Below, piece by piece: positions 33,078 through 41,850 of a stretch of 64,000 nt of DNA. Made by a program: the position numbers and the translations under genes. Location of the stretch: assembly GCF_965222285.1 (NCBI RefSeq), contig NZ_OZ244942.1, positions 2,666,001 through 2,730,000 of the forward strand, written 5' to 3'. Under the pieces are notes generated by a model. It saw only the letters and a program-made list of their open reading frames with translations, had not been told where the DNA came from and made no database searches. Every line of letters begins with the position of its first letter. Within the stretch, counting starts at the first letter, position 1. The stretch is from Tepidicaulis sp002389665 (GTDB taxonomy: Bacteria; Pseudomonadota; Alphaproteobacteria; Parvibaculales; Parvibaculaceae).

Positions 33078-33138
33078 AAGTGACAAGTTACAAACACCGG
33101 CGCAGACCGGACAATTGTGCTCAGGGGAGGATGGAAGA

Positions 33139-34398
33139 ATGGCGGACCACGCACTCGACAATGAAATGGTGGACCCGAGAACCTTCGGGAAAGAGAACCG
33201 GCTGCACGAAATCTATAGCGAGCTGCGCCGGGAGGACCCGGTGCATTGGACCGAGCCCGACGAATACCGCCCCTTCTGGGCCGTGACGAAACATGCCGAC
33301 ATTCTGGAAATCGAACGCCAGTCCGACATTTTTCTGAACGATCCGCGCACCACCCTGCTCACCCGCCAGCAGGAAGCCGATGTGCTGGAATTTACCGGCG
33401 GCAGCCACATCGCCATCCGCTCGCTCGTGCAGATGGACAATCCCGACCACCGCGTCTTGCGCGCGCTGACCCAGTCCTGGTTTATGCCGCCCAATCTGAA
33501 AAAGATGGATGGCGCGCTTGCCAGCCTGTCCAAGGAATTCGTGGACAAGATGGAAGGGCTTGGCGGGGAATGCGACTTCGTCACCGATGTCGCCGTCTGG
33601 TACCCGCTGCGCGTAATCATGAACATTTTGGGCGTGCCGCGCGAAGACGAGCCGCTGATGCTGAAGCTGACGCAGGAACTGTTCGGCTCCTCAGACCCGG
33701 ACATGCAGCGTGAAGACAAGCAGGCCATGTTCGATTCCAATGTCATCACCGACTTCTTCAACTATTTCACGAAGATGACGGAAGACCGCCGGGCCAACCC
33801 GACCGACGATGTGGCCAGCGTCATCGCCAATGCCACAGTGCATGGTGAGCCGATCAACCATATCGACGCCATGGGCTATTACATCATCGTGGCAACGGCC
33901 GGCCATGACACGACGTCCTCTTCGACGGCAGGCCTTCTGCTGGCGCTGTTGCAGAACCCGGATCAGATGGCGAAGCTGAAAGCCGATCTGAGCCTCCTGC
34001 CCGGCGCCATTGAAGAGGCGATCCGCTGGGTAACGCCGGTCAAACACTTCTTCCGCACCGCGACGCAGGATTATGAGCTGCGCGGCAAGAAGATCAAAAA
34101 GGGCGACTCTCTTTTGATGTGCTATCCTTCCGCGAACCGCGACGAGGACGTCTTCGAGAACCCCTTCACCTTCGATATCGAGCGCAAACCCAACAAACAT
34201 GCCGCCTTCGGCCATGGGGCGCATCTGTGCCTGGGCATGCACTTGGCGCGCATGGAGATCAAGGCGCTCTTCAGCGAGCTTCTGCCCCGGCTCGACCATG
34301 TGGAGCTCGCAGGCGAGCCTTCCTGGGTGCAGGCGAATTTCGTCAGCGGCCTGAAGCACCTGCCGATCCGCTATCAGATGCAGCGCAAAGCCGCTTAA
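33139..34398 (+). CDS. Cytochrome P450 monooxygenase
   Basis: The 419-residue soluble bacterial P450 has the I-helix oxygen-activation motif ATAGHDTTSS and the K-helix EEAIRW (ExxR). The heme-binding loop is FGHGAHLCLGMHLARME, with the axial thiolate Cys near residue 364. The size and the acid/alcohol-pair motif fit three-component systems needing a ferredoxin and reductase, neither of which is encoded nearby. The substrate is unknown; relatives hydroxylate terpenes, alkanes or steroids. GGGGAGG lies eight bases before ATG 33139 and decides the start over 33115. A strong terminator follows. Confidence 0.95.
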   Translation: MADHALDNEMVDPRTFGKENRLHEIYSELRREDPVHWTEPDEYRPFWAVTKHADILEIERQSDIFLNDPRTTLLTRQQEADVLEFTGGSHIAIRSLVQMDNPDHRVLRALTQSWFMPPNLKKMDGALASLSKEFVDKMEGLGGECDFVTDVAVWYPLRVIMNILGVPREDEPLMLKLTQELFGSSDPDMQREDKQAMFDSNVITDFFNYFTKMTEDRRANPTDDVASVIANATVHGEPINHIDAMGYYIIVATAGHDTTSSSTAGLLLALLQNPDQMAKLKADLSLLPGAIEEAIRWVTPVKHFFRTATQDYELRGKKIKKGDSLLMCYPSANRDEDVFENPFTFDIERKPNKHAAFGHGAHLCLGMHLARMEIKALFSELLPRLDHVELAGEPSWVQANFVSGLKHLPIRYQMQRKAA

Positions 34399-34428
34399 AT
34401 CTTCCGGCCCAAACGCCGGAAAACCGCC

Positions 34429-34469
34429 AAAAAAGCCGCCTCTCCCGGAAACCGGAGGGGCGGCTTTTT
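34429..34469 (+). terminator. Rho-independent terminator after the P450
   Basis: A long GC-rich hairpin begins AAAAAAGCCGCC-T-CTCCCGG and returns CCGGAGGGGCGGCTTTTT, with an AAA loop and only small mismatches. It lies just downstream of the P450 stop and before rimO. Confidence 0.9.
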
Positions 34470-34523
34470 CGTGAGGCTTTATGCCGCTGGAACCAGCCGC
34501 GCTTTTGGCGTAGATAGGCGCCC

Positions 34524-35873
34524 ATGAGCGAGACCTTGACCCCCACCGCCCCGCGCCGCCTGGCGAGCGCCCCGAAGATCGGCATTGTGAGCCTCGGCTG
34601 CCCCAAGGCGCTGGTGGATTCCGAACGTATTCTCACGCGCCTGCGCGCCGAAGGCTATGAAGTCTCCCCGACCTATGACGGGGCGGACGCCGTGATCGTC
34701 AATACCTGCGGCTTTCTCGATAGCGCCAAGGCGGAGTCGCTTTCGGCGATCGGCGAGGCGCTGGCCGAAAACGGCCGCGTCATCGTGACAGGCTGCATGG
34801 GCGGCGACGAAGCCTCGATCCGCGATACGCACCCGGGTGTTCTCGCCGTCACCGGCCCGCATCAATATGAAGCCGTGGTCGCCGCCGTGCATGAAGCCGT
34901 GCCGCCCGCACCCGAACCCTTCATCGATCTCGTGCCCGAGCAGGGGATCAAGCTCACCCCGCGCCATTATGCCTATTTGAAGATTTCAGAGGGCTGCAAC
35001 CACCGCTGCTCCTTCTGCATCATTCCGAGCCTGCGCGGGGACCTGGCGAGCCGGCCCGCCGCCCATGTGCTCACCGAAGCCGAGCGCCTTGCCAAAGCCG
35101 GGGTGAAGGAGCTGATGGTGATCTCCCAGGACACCAGCGCCTATGGCCTCGATATCGGCTATGCGGCAAGCAGCTGGCGCGGCAAGGAACGGCGCGCCCA
35201 TATCACCGATCTGGCAGACGCGCTGGGCGAGCTCGGCATCTGGGTGCGGATGCATTACGTCTATCCTTATCCGCATGTGGACGATCTTCTGCCGCTCATG
35301 GCGGAAGGGAAAATCCTTCCCTATCTCGACATTCCCTTCCAGCACGCAAGCCCCAGGGTGCTCAAAGCCATGCGCCGCCCGGCCAATCAGGAAAAGGTGC
35401 TGCACCGGATCGCCAAATGGCGCGAGATCTGCCCCGATCTCGCCATCCGCTCCACTTTCATTGTCGGCTTTCCGGGGGAGACGGAAGAAGACGTGGACTT
35501 CCTTTGCGGCTGGCTGCAGGAAGCCGAACTCGACCGTGTGGGCTGCTTCAAGTATGAGCCCGTGGAAGGGGCCGCCGCCAACGAGCTGGAAGGCGCGGTG
35601 CCCGAAGACGTGAAACAGGCGCGCTGGGAACGCTTCATGCAGACCCAGCAGGAAATCAGCGCCAAGCGCCTTGCCCGCAAGGTCGGCACCATGATCGACG
35701 TCATCGTCGATGAAGTGGACGGCGAAGGCGCGATTGCCCGCTCCAAAGCGGACGCGCCGGAAATCGACGGCAATGTCTTTTTGAACGGGGATACAGACGT
35801 CAAACCCGGCGACATCGTTCAGGTGCGCGTCGAACATGCCGACGAATACGACCTCTGGGCGATCCGGCCTTAA
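34524..35873 (+). CDS. rimO: Ribosomal protein S12 methylthiotransferase RimO
   Basis: The 449-residue enzyme has the MTTase N-terminal domain with Cys 26, 62 and 91, the radical-SAM motif CNHRCSFC (Cys 158, 162, 165) and a C-terminal TRAM domain. Together they hold two [4Fe-4S] clusters. It methylthiolates an Asp of ribosomal protein S12. GIVSLGCPKALVDSERIL and SEGCNHRCSFCIIPSLRG are signature stretches for RimO as opposed to MiaB. It stands alone in transcription, between the P450 terminator and a convergent glutamine amidotransferase gene. Confidence 0.97.
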   Translation: MSETLTPTAPRRLASAPKIGIVSLGCPKALVDSERILTRLRAEGYEVSPTYDGADAVIVNTCGFLDSAKAESLSAIGEALAENGRVIVTGCMGGDEASIRDTHPGVLAVTGPHQYEAVVAAVHEAVPPAPEPFIDLVPEQGIKLTPRHYAYLKISEGCNHRCSFCIIPSLRGDLASRPAAHVLTEAERLAKAGVKELMVISQDTSAYGLDIGYAASSWRGKERRAHITDLADALGELGIWVRMHYVYPYPHVDDLLPLMAEGKILPYLDIPFQHASPRVLKAMRRPANQEKVLHRIAKWREICPDLAIRSTFIVGFPGETEEDVDFLCGWLQEAELDRVGCFKYEPVEGAAANELEGAVPEDVKQARWERFMQTQQEISAKRLARKVGTMIDVIVDEVDGEGAIARSKADAPEIDGNVFLNGDTDVKPGDIVQVRVEHADEYDLWAIRP

Positions 35874-35890
35874 GATTTAAGGTTTAAGGC

Positions 35891-36601
35891 TCAAAGCCCT
35901 GCCCCATCGAAAAATGCGCCAAGTGCGAGCCGTCCCTGCCGCTCAAGGACGGGCGAATATTTCTCGGTATCGGCGCGCAGGCCCTGAACGCTTACGCCTT
36001 CCGTCGCGTTGATCTCGCCCGTATGCCCGACGAACCAACGCTCGAGCGGGGCGCCGCAGGCTTCCAGATGAAATTGCAGGCCGAGTGCATGAGTGCCGAT
36101 TGAAAACGCCTGCACCGGACAAAGCGGGGTCGAGGCGAGCCGCACCGCCCCGTCCGGCAGATCGCAAATATCCCCGTGCCAATGAAGGACGGGCGTGATC
36201 TCCCCGCTCACATGAGAAAGCGGTGAGCCCGCGCCTTCTTCCGTCAGCTCGATAGGCGCCCAGCCGATTTCTTTTCCCCGGCCGGGGCGCACATCCGCGC
36301 CGAGCGCTTTGGCCATAAGCTGCGCGCCAAGGCAAATGCCGAGCACCGGCTTTTGCGCCGCAAGCCGCGCTTTGATGAAAGCGGTTTCTTCGGCAAGCCA
36401 GGGATAATCCGCTTCCTCGTAAACGCCGATCGGCCCGCCGAGAACAAGCAGCAGATCGGGCGCCAAAGGATCGAGCCCTTGCAGTCCGCCCATCGGCACA
36501 TCCGCATAGGAAAGCGCAATGCCGCGCTCTTCCAGAACGGACGCAATAAGCCCGGCATCTTCGAAACCGACATGAATAAGAGCAAGAGCGCTGCGCGTCA
36601 T
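35891..36601 (-). CDS. Class I glutamine amidotransferase-like protein
   Basis: The 236-residue protein has a triad-type GATase fold: the nucleophile elbow GICLGAQLMAKALG, then the QFHLEA His/Glu segment near the C-terminus. It resembles stand-alone GMP synthase-like amidotransferases that have no synthetase partner. These are often implicated in gamma-glutamyl or unknown hydrolase reactions. No amidoligase is adjacent, so the glutamine-hydrolysing partner is unknown. The start at 36601 is followed by TRSALALIHVGFEDAGLI. Confidence 0.88.
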   Translation of the reverse strand: MTRSALALIHVGFEDAGLIASVLEERGIALSYADVPMGGLQGLDPLAPDLLLVLGGPIGVYEEADYPWLAEETAFIKARLAAQKPVLGICLGAQLMAKALGADVRPGRGKEIGWAPIELTEEGAGSPLSHVSGEITPVLHWHGDICDLPDGAVRLASTPLCPVQAFSIGTHALGLQFHLEACGAPLERWFVGHTGEINATEGVSVQGLRADTEKYSPVLERQGRLALGAFFDGAGL

Positions 36602-36743
36602 GGAACCTCATCAAACAAGCGTGACTGAAAAAATCCGCCATACCTTCTTATATAAGGGGCAGCGGCGCGGAATGGAAAAGCCAATCTGAAGATTTCCGCT
36701 AGATACAACGGATACGCCAGAGAAGACAAAACGGGAGGACGGC

Positions 36744-37472
36744 ATGAGCGGAAAAGTGGCCATCATATTCGGCGTCGGCGCGGTGCACGGGCTGGGCGCG
36801 GCGCTCGCGCGCAAATTCGCAAGCGAAGGCATGAACGTGCTTCTTGCCGGGCGCACGCAGGAAAAATTAGGCAAGGCCGCCGAAAGCATTGCCGAAGGCG
36901 GCGGCAAGGCGGCAACGGCCATTGCCGATGTGACGCGCCCCGACGAGGTGGCCCGCGCCTTCGATGCCGCCGAAAAGCTCGGCGAGCTCGAGGCCGTTCT
37001 TTATAACGCAGGCAATAACGCCATCATTCCGTTTATGGAGCTGACGCCGGAGCGCTTTGAAGAGTTCTGGCGCGTCGGCTGCCTTGGCGGGTTTCATGTC
37101 GGCCAGGAAGCGGTACGCCGCCTTTTGCCGCGCGGGCACGGCTCCATTCTTTTCACCGGCGCCTCGGGCTCACTGCGCGGCAAAGCCAATTTTGCGCATT
37201 TCGCCTCCGCCAAAGCCGCGCTGCGCAACATGGTGCAATCCATGGCGCGCGAGTTCGGCCCTCAAGGTCTTCATATCGGCCATGTCGTGATCGACGGCGT
37301 GATCAACGGGGAGATGGCCCGCTCGCGCTTTCAGGCCTATCTCGACAAGCTGGGCGATGACGGCGCGCTGGAACCCGATGCAATTGCCGAGGCTTTCTGG
37401 GCTTTACATGAACAGCCGCGCAGCGCCTGGACGCATGAGCTCGACCTGCGGCCCTTCAAGGAAAACTGGTAA
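36744..37472 (+). CDS. Short-chain dehydrogenase/reductase family protein with altered catalytic Tyr
   Basis: The 242-residue Rossmann-fold protein has a modified cofactor motif (FGVGAVHGLGAALARKFA) and NAG (LYNAGNNA). At the catalytic position the YxxxK motif reads FASAK (F153, K157), so the acid/base Tyr is missing while the Lys is kept; Ser 141 remains. Such SDRs may bind nucleotide without reductase activity or use another acid. GGGAGG stands before the ATG at 36744. Neighbouring genes give no pathway. Function is unknown. Confidence 0.85.
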   Translation: MSGKVAIIFGVGAVHGLGAALARKFASEGMNVLLAGRTQEKLGKAAESIAEGGGKAATAIADVTRPDEVARAFDAAEKLGELEAVLYNAGNNAIIPFMELTPERFEEFWRVGCLGGFHVGQEAVRRLLPRGHGSILFTGASGSLRGKANFAHFASAKAALRNMVQSMAREFGPQGLHIGHVVIDGVINGEMARSRFQAYLDKLGDDGALEPDAIAEAFWALHEQPRSAWTHELDLRPFKENW

Positions 37473-37544
37473 GCGCGCCCTCAAAGCATCTGCGGGATTT
37501 TGCCCGGCGGCAATTATGGGTAGGCTGGCAAAAAAGGAAACGCC

Positions 37545-38657
37545 ATGCCAGTCAATCCCTTCGCCCGCATTCTGAACGAAAAGCGCGCGCCTGAAACACC
37601 GGAAGCGGCGATCAAGGCCGCCGCCACGCTCTATCATGCCTGGTTCACCGGCCTGATGCTGCATCTGACCTTACGCAAAGGCGCGGAAGTGGCGGGCAAA
37701 TGGACCTTCCGCCTCTTCCGCCGCCAGCATCTGGAAAAATTCAAATCAAGCTTCGATAAGCTGGGCCTCACTCATCTGCCCGATGCCGTGGCGGCGGCGC
37801 AATATCACTATCTCTCGAACTCCGTCGGCGGGGTGGAGGTCGAGTTCATTCCCGAAAGCGACACCAAGGCCTGGGTGCATTTTTGCCATCCGCGCTGGAT
37901 GTTTCAGGGCACCGCGCTTTGCGGCCTGCCGGTCGAAGTGAGCCGCGGCTTCCTGGAAGGCTGGTACGGGCATAACGGCGTTTCATTGAACAATCCGCGC
38001 CTCGGCTTTGTCTGCGTCAGCGAAGATATGACTGGCCAATACGGCCTTGCCGGATATTTCAAGGAGTTCGGCCGCGAACTCGCGCCCCATGAGCGCCTGC
38101 AATTTGCGCCGGGCGAGACCGCCCCGCCTTTCGATCCCGGCAAGGCGCCGGGCCTCGATGCGGAAAGCTGGCCGCCTGCCCGGCTTATCAAAGCCAACCG
38201 CAATTATGCGATGGAATATATCAAGACCGGGCTCAACGAGCTTTGCGCGCTGATCGGCCCGGCGGAGGCACGCGATATTGCAGGTCATGCCGCCACATTG
38301 ATCGGCCGGCAATTTTACCGCGAGCTGCAAAGCCTGATGGGACTGCCTGAGGACGATGACAGCCCCGCCGCCTTTGCCCGTTTCATGGAGCGCATGGCGG
38401 GCGCGCAGGACGATAAGCTTTCATGGGAAGAAAAAGACGGCGCGCTTTTCTTGCATCTCGATGGCTGGCGGCTGATGCGTGGGCGCGAGAATGTGCCTCA
38501 TGAAGCCTATGAGGCCTGGATGCGGCTTTGGGAAGGCTGCCTTGCCGTCCATAACCGGTTTTTGAAACTCGACATGATCGCCCGGCAGGATTACGGCGAC
38601 CCGCACACCGTGCTGCGCATCCGCGCCGTCAGTGAAAATCGCGCGAACCCGGCATGA
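37545..38657 (+). CDS. Conserved-looking protein of unknown function
   Basis: The 370-residue soluble protein is not recognised with confidence. It has no signal peptide or TM helices. Its visible features are an N-terminal helix-rich part, a central Trp/His/Cys-containing section (WVHFCHPRWMFQG, PRLGFVCVSEDMTGQYGL) and a C-terminal helical half. It is faintly reminiscent of L-2-amino-thiazoline-4-carboxylate hydrolase-like folds, a guess I would not rely on. AAGGAAACG precedes the ATG. Its 3' end overlaps the end of dnaE2, convergent, by 29 bases (38629-38657). No functional context. Confidence 0.65.
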   Translation: MPVNPFARILNEKRAPETPEAAIKAAATLYHAWFTGLMLHLTLRKGAEVAGKWTFRLFRRQHLEKFKSSFDKLGLTHLPDAVAAAQYHYLSNSVGGVEVEFIPESDTKAWVHFCHPRWMFQGTALCGLPVEVSRGFLEGWYGHNGVSLNNPRLGFVCVSEDMTGQYGLAGYFKEFGRELAPHERLQFAPGETAPPFDPGKAPGLDAESWPPARLIKANRNYAMEYIKTGLNELCALIGPAEARDIAGHAATLIGRQFYRELQSLMGLPEDDDSPAAFARFMERMAGAQDDKLSWEEKDGALFLHLDGWRLMRGRENVPHEAYEAWMRLWEGCLAVHNRFLKLDMIARQDYGDPHTVLRIRAVSENRANPA

Positions 38658-41600
38658 TGCGCTGATTACGCGGATGCCCGCCCGCCCGGCTTTGAGCAGG
38701 AATGGGGCGCATCTCCGCCGGGTCGGGGCCCATGAGCTCGCCCAGAAGATCCGTCCAGTCTTCCATCTGCTCGGCCACTACATGGGTGACGCCTTCCTGC
38801 TTTTGCAAGCGCCCGCGCACTTTCATGATGCGCGCGCCCATGACGATGCGCCGGTAGCGTTCGAACACCCGCACCCAGATCACGCAATTGACGATGCCGG
38901 TCTCATCTTCCAGCGTTACGAAAATCGCCTTGCCGCCGCCGGGGCGCTGTCGCACCAGAACGACGCCCGCCACTTCGACATATTTGCCGTCCGCCGTCTT
39001 TTCGAGCCGCGCCGAGGAATGAATTTTCCGCTCTTCCAAAATGGGCCTTAAGAAGGAAAGCGGGTGCGCTTTAAGCGAGAGCCGCAGGGTCTGATAATCG
39101 GCCACCACATGCTCGGGCAATCCCATGACCGGCAGCGGGACGGAGGCTTTTTCCTCGCCCTCGTCGCGCGCCTTGGCATGGGCGAAAAGCGGCAGCGGCT
39201 TTTCGGTTTTCAGCGCCCGCACTTCCCAAAGCGCCTGACGCCGGTCGAGCCCCATGGAGCGGAAGGCATCCGCCGCCGCAAGCTTCTCCAGCGCCGCAAC
39301 AGGCACATCGGAAAGAGCGCGCAAATCGCGCAGATCGGCAAACCCTTCCCGGCGCGCCGCCACCAGCGCTTCGGCATGTTCTTCGCTAAGCCCGCTTACT
39401 TGCCGCATGCCGAGGCGCAGCGCATGGCGCATGCCCGCCAAAGGCTCGAGCGTATTGTCCCAATCGCTGTGATTGATATCGACCGGGCGCACCTCCACCC
39501 CGTGATCACGCGCGCAAGAGACAATTTGCGCGGGCGCATAGAACCCCATGGGCTGCGCATTCAACAGCCCGCAGGCAAAAACCTCCGGATAAAAATGTTT
39601 CAACCAGGAGGAAACATAAACAAGCTTGGCAAAGCTTGCCGCATGGCTTTCTGGAAAACCGTAATCGCCGAACCCTTCGATCTGCTTGAAGCAGCGCTCG
39701 GCAAAATCAGAGGGGTAGCCGCGCCCGGTCATCCGGCTGATGAATTTCTCCCGCAAGGTGCCGATCGTGCCGCGCCGGCGGAACGTCGCCATGGCATGGC
39801 GCAGCTCATTCGCTTCATCGGACGTGAATTTCGCCGCCACGATGGCGATCTTCATTGCCTGCTCTTGGAAAAGCGGCACGCCGAGCGTCTTGTTGAGCAC
39901 CCGGCGCAATTCTTCCGGATCACCGTGTTCGGGCGCCGGGCCTTCAATCTTGACTTCTTCCTTGCCGCTGCGCCGCCTCAGATAAGGATGGACCATATTC
40001 CCCTGAATGGGCCCGGGCCGCACGATCGCAACTTCGATGACAAGATCGTAAAACGTGCGAGGCTTGAGGCGCGGCAACATGCTCATTTGCGCGCGGCTTT
40101 CGATCTGGAAAACGCCGACCGTATCCGCCTTGCAGATCATGTCGTAAACCGCCGGCTCTTCCGTCGGCACGCTCGCCAGCGTCCAGCGCTCGCCGTAATG
40201 CTCTTCGATGAGATCGAAACATTTGCGGATACAGGTGAGCATACCGAGCCCCAGCACATCCACTTTCAAAATGCCGAGCGCATCGAGATCGTCTTTATCC
40301 CACTCGACAAAGGTGCGGTCCTCCATCGCCGCATTGCCGATGGGCACGCTCTCGCATAACGGGCCGCGCGTGAGCACAAAGCCGCCCACATGCTGGGAAA
40401 GATGACGGGGAAAACCTTGCAATTCATGGGCAAGCTCAAGCGTGCGGCGCAGATAGGGATCGTTTGGATCGAGCCCGGCTTCGGCCACGCGCTCGGGCTT
40501 GAAGCTTTGCCCGCCATAAGAGCCCCAGACCGTGCCGGCCAGCGCGCCCGTCACGTCTTCGCTGAGCCCCATGGCTTTGCCCACTTCGCGCACGGCAGAG
40601 CGGGAGCGGTAGGAAATCACCGTCGCGGCAATGCCCGCGCGCATGCGCCCATAACGCCGGTAGATATACTGAATGACCTCTTCGCGCCGCTCATGTTCGA
40701 AATCGACATCGATATCGGGCGGCTCGGTGCGCGCTTCGCTGATGAAGCGATCGAAGAGCAGATCCATATCCACCGGGTCGATGGCGGTGATGCCGAGGCA
40801 ATAACAGACGGCGGAATTCGCCGCCGAGCCGCGCCCCTGGCAGAGAATGTCCTGACTGCGCGCAAAGCTGACAATGTCATGCACGGTCAGAAAGTATGGC
40901 GCGTAGTCGCGCTTGGCGATGAGGGAAAGCTCGCGCTTGAGAACGGCGCGCACGTTTTCCGGCACCGCGCCGTCATAAATGCGCTGCGCGCCCGCCTCAA
41001 CAAGGTCTTCCAAATGGCTTTGCGCGTCTTTCCCTTCCGGCACCGGTTCTTCCGGGTATTCATAGCGCAGCTCATCAAGCGAGAACGTGCAGCGCTCCGC
41101 AATCTCCTGCGTCGCAGCAAGGGCTTCTTCATAGCCTTTGAAAAGCCGGGCCATTTCGGCCGAACCTTTCAAATGCCGCTCGGCATTGCCCTCAAGACGC
41201 AGGCCGGCCTCAGCAACCGTGCAGCCGAGCCGGATGGCGGCCAGCACATCGGCAAGCGGGCGGCGCTCCGGCACATGATAGAGCACGTCATTCGTGGCAA
41301 GGGCGCGCAAGCCGCAACGCGCGCCCAGCGCCGAAAGGGCGGCAAGACGTGCTTTATCGTTTCCCCGGTAAAGATAGGAAAGCGCAAGAAAGGGCGGCTC
41401 CCCTTGAAGCGCGCGCAATTGCGCCGCCATTTCTTCAAGTTGCGCCTCGAAAGCATCGTCCCAGACCGGCGGCGGCAGGATGATGACCACCTGCCCGTCG
41501 GCATGGGCGTAAACGTCTTCCAGATAAAGATGGCAGGCACCTTTTTCCGCCCGCCCCTTGCCAAGCGTTAAAAGCCGGGAAAGGCGGCCATAAGCGGCCC

Positions 41601-41844
41601 GGTCCTTTGGATAGAAAATCAGGCTCGGCCCGTCTTCAAGATCGAGCCGCGCACCGACCAGCAGCTTTAGGCCGCGCGCTTTTGCCGCCACATGGGCACG
41701 CACCACGCCCGAGAGCGTGTTGCGGTCGGCAAGGCCGATGGCGGAAAGGCCGAGCTCGGCAGCGCGCGCCACAAGCTCTTCTGCGTGGCTGCCCCCTTCC
41801 AGGAAACTGAAATTGCTTAAGACCTGAAGCTCCGCGTAACTCAT
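38629..41844 (-). CDS. dnaE2: Error-prone DNA polymerase III alpha subunit DnaE2
   Basis: The 1071-residue protein is shorter than the replicative DnaE, as expected for DnaE2. An N-terminal PHP domain is seen (FSFLEGGSHAEELVARAAEL and LADRNTLSGVVRAH). The polymerase active site includes PPDIDVDFEHERREEVIQY, with two catalytic Asp, and the fingers follow. A C-terminal OB-fold (ARLEKTADGKYVEVAGVVL) completes it. It copies damaged DNA together with ImuA and ImuB in SOS mutagenesis. It starts six bases after the imuB stop. The convergent unknown gene overlaps its last codons. Confidence 0.96.
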   Translation of the reverse strand: MSYAELQVLSNFSFLEGGSHAEELVARAAELGLSAIGLADRNTLSGVVRAHVAAKARGLKLLVGARLDLEDGPSLIFYPKDRAAYGRLSRLLTLGKGRAEKGACHLYLEDVYAHADGQVVIILPPPVWDDAFEAQLEEMAAQLRALQGEPPFLALSYLYRGNDKARLAALSALGARCGLRALATNDVLYHVPERRPLADVLAAIRLGCTVAEAGLRLEGNAERHLKGSAEMARLFKGYEEALAATQEIAERCTFSLDELRYEYPEEPVPEGKDAQSHLEDLVEAGAQRIYDGAVPENVRAVLKRELSLIAKRDYAPYFLTVHDIVSFARSQDILCQGRGSAANSAVCYCLGITAIDPVDMDLLFDRFISEARTEPPDIDVDFEHERREEVIQYIYRRYGRMRAGIAATVISYRSRSAVREVGKAMGLSEDVTGALAGTVWGSYGGQSFKPERVAEAGLDPNDPYLRRTLELAHELQGFPRHLSQHVGGFVLTRGPLCESVPIGNAAMEDRTFVEWDKDDLDALGILKVDVLGLGMLTCIRKCFDLIEEHYGERWTLASVPTEEPAVYDMICKADTVGVFQIESRAQMSMLPRLKPRTFYDLVIEVAIVRPGPIQGNMVHPYLRRRSGKEEVKIEGPAPEHGDPEELRRVLNKTLGVPLFQEQAMKIAIVAAKFTSDEANELRHAMATFRRRGTIGTLREKFISRMTGRGYPSDFAERCFKQIEGFGDYGFPESHAASFAKLVYVSSWLKHFYPEVFACGLLNAQPMGFYAPAQIVSCARDHGVEVRPVDINHSDWDNTLEPLAGMRHALRLGMRQVSGLSEEHAEALVAARREGFADLRDLRALSDVPVAALEKLAAADAFRSMGLDRRQALWEVRALKTEKPLPLFAHAKARDEGEEKASVPLPVMGLPEHVVADYQTLRLSLKAHPLSFLRPILEERKIHSSARLEKTADGKYVEVAGVVLVRQRPGGGKAIFVTLEDETGIVNCVIWVRVFERYRRIVMGARIMKVRGRLQKQEGVTHVVAEQMEDWTDLLGELMGPDPAEMRPIPAQSRAGGHPRNQRIMPGSRDFH

Positions 41845-41850
41845 GAAGCC

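Noticed and set aside
35867..35890. GCCTTAA/TTAAGGC repeat after rimO as a terminator
   Set aside because: Arms are short and AT-rich with no T-run; it may simply reflect repeated TTAAGG in the gap between convergent genes.
39064..41571. Two long plus-strand frames opposite dnaE2
   Set aside because: Antisense shadows of the polymerase gene, Arg/His-rich without motifs.
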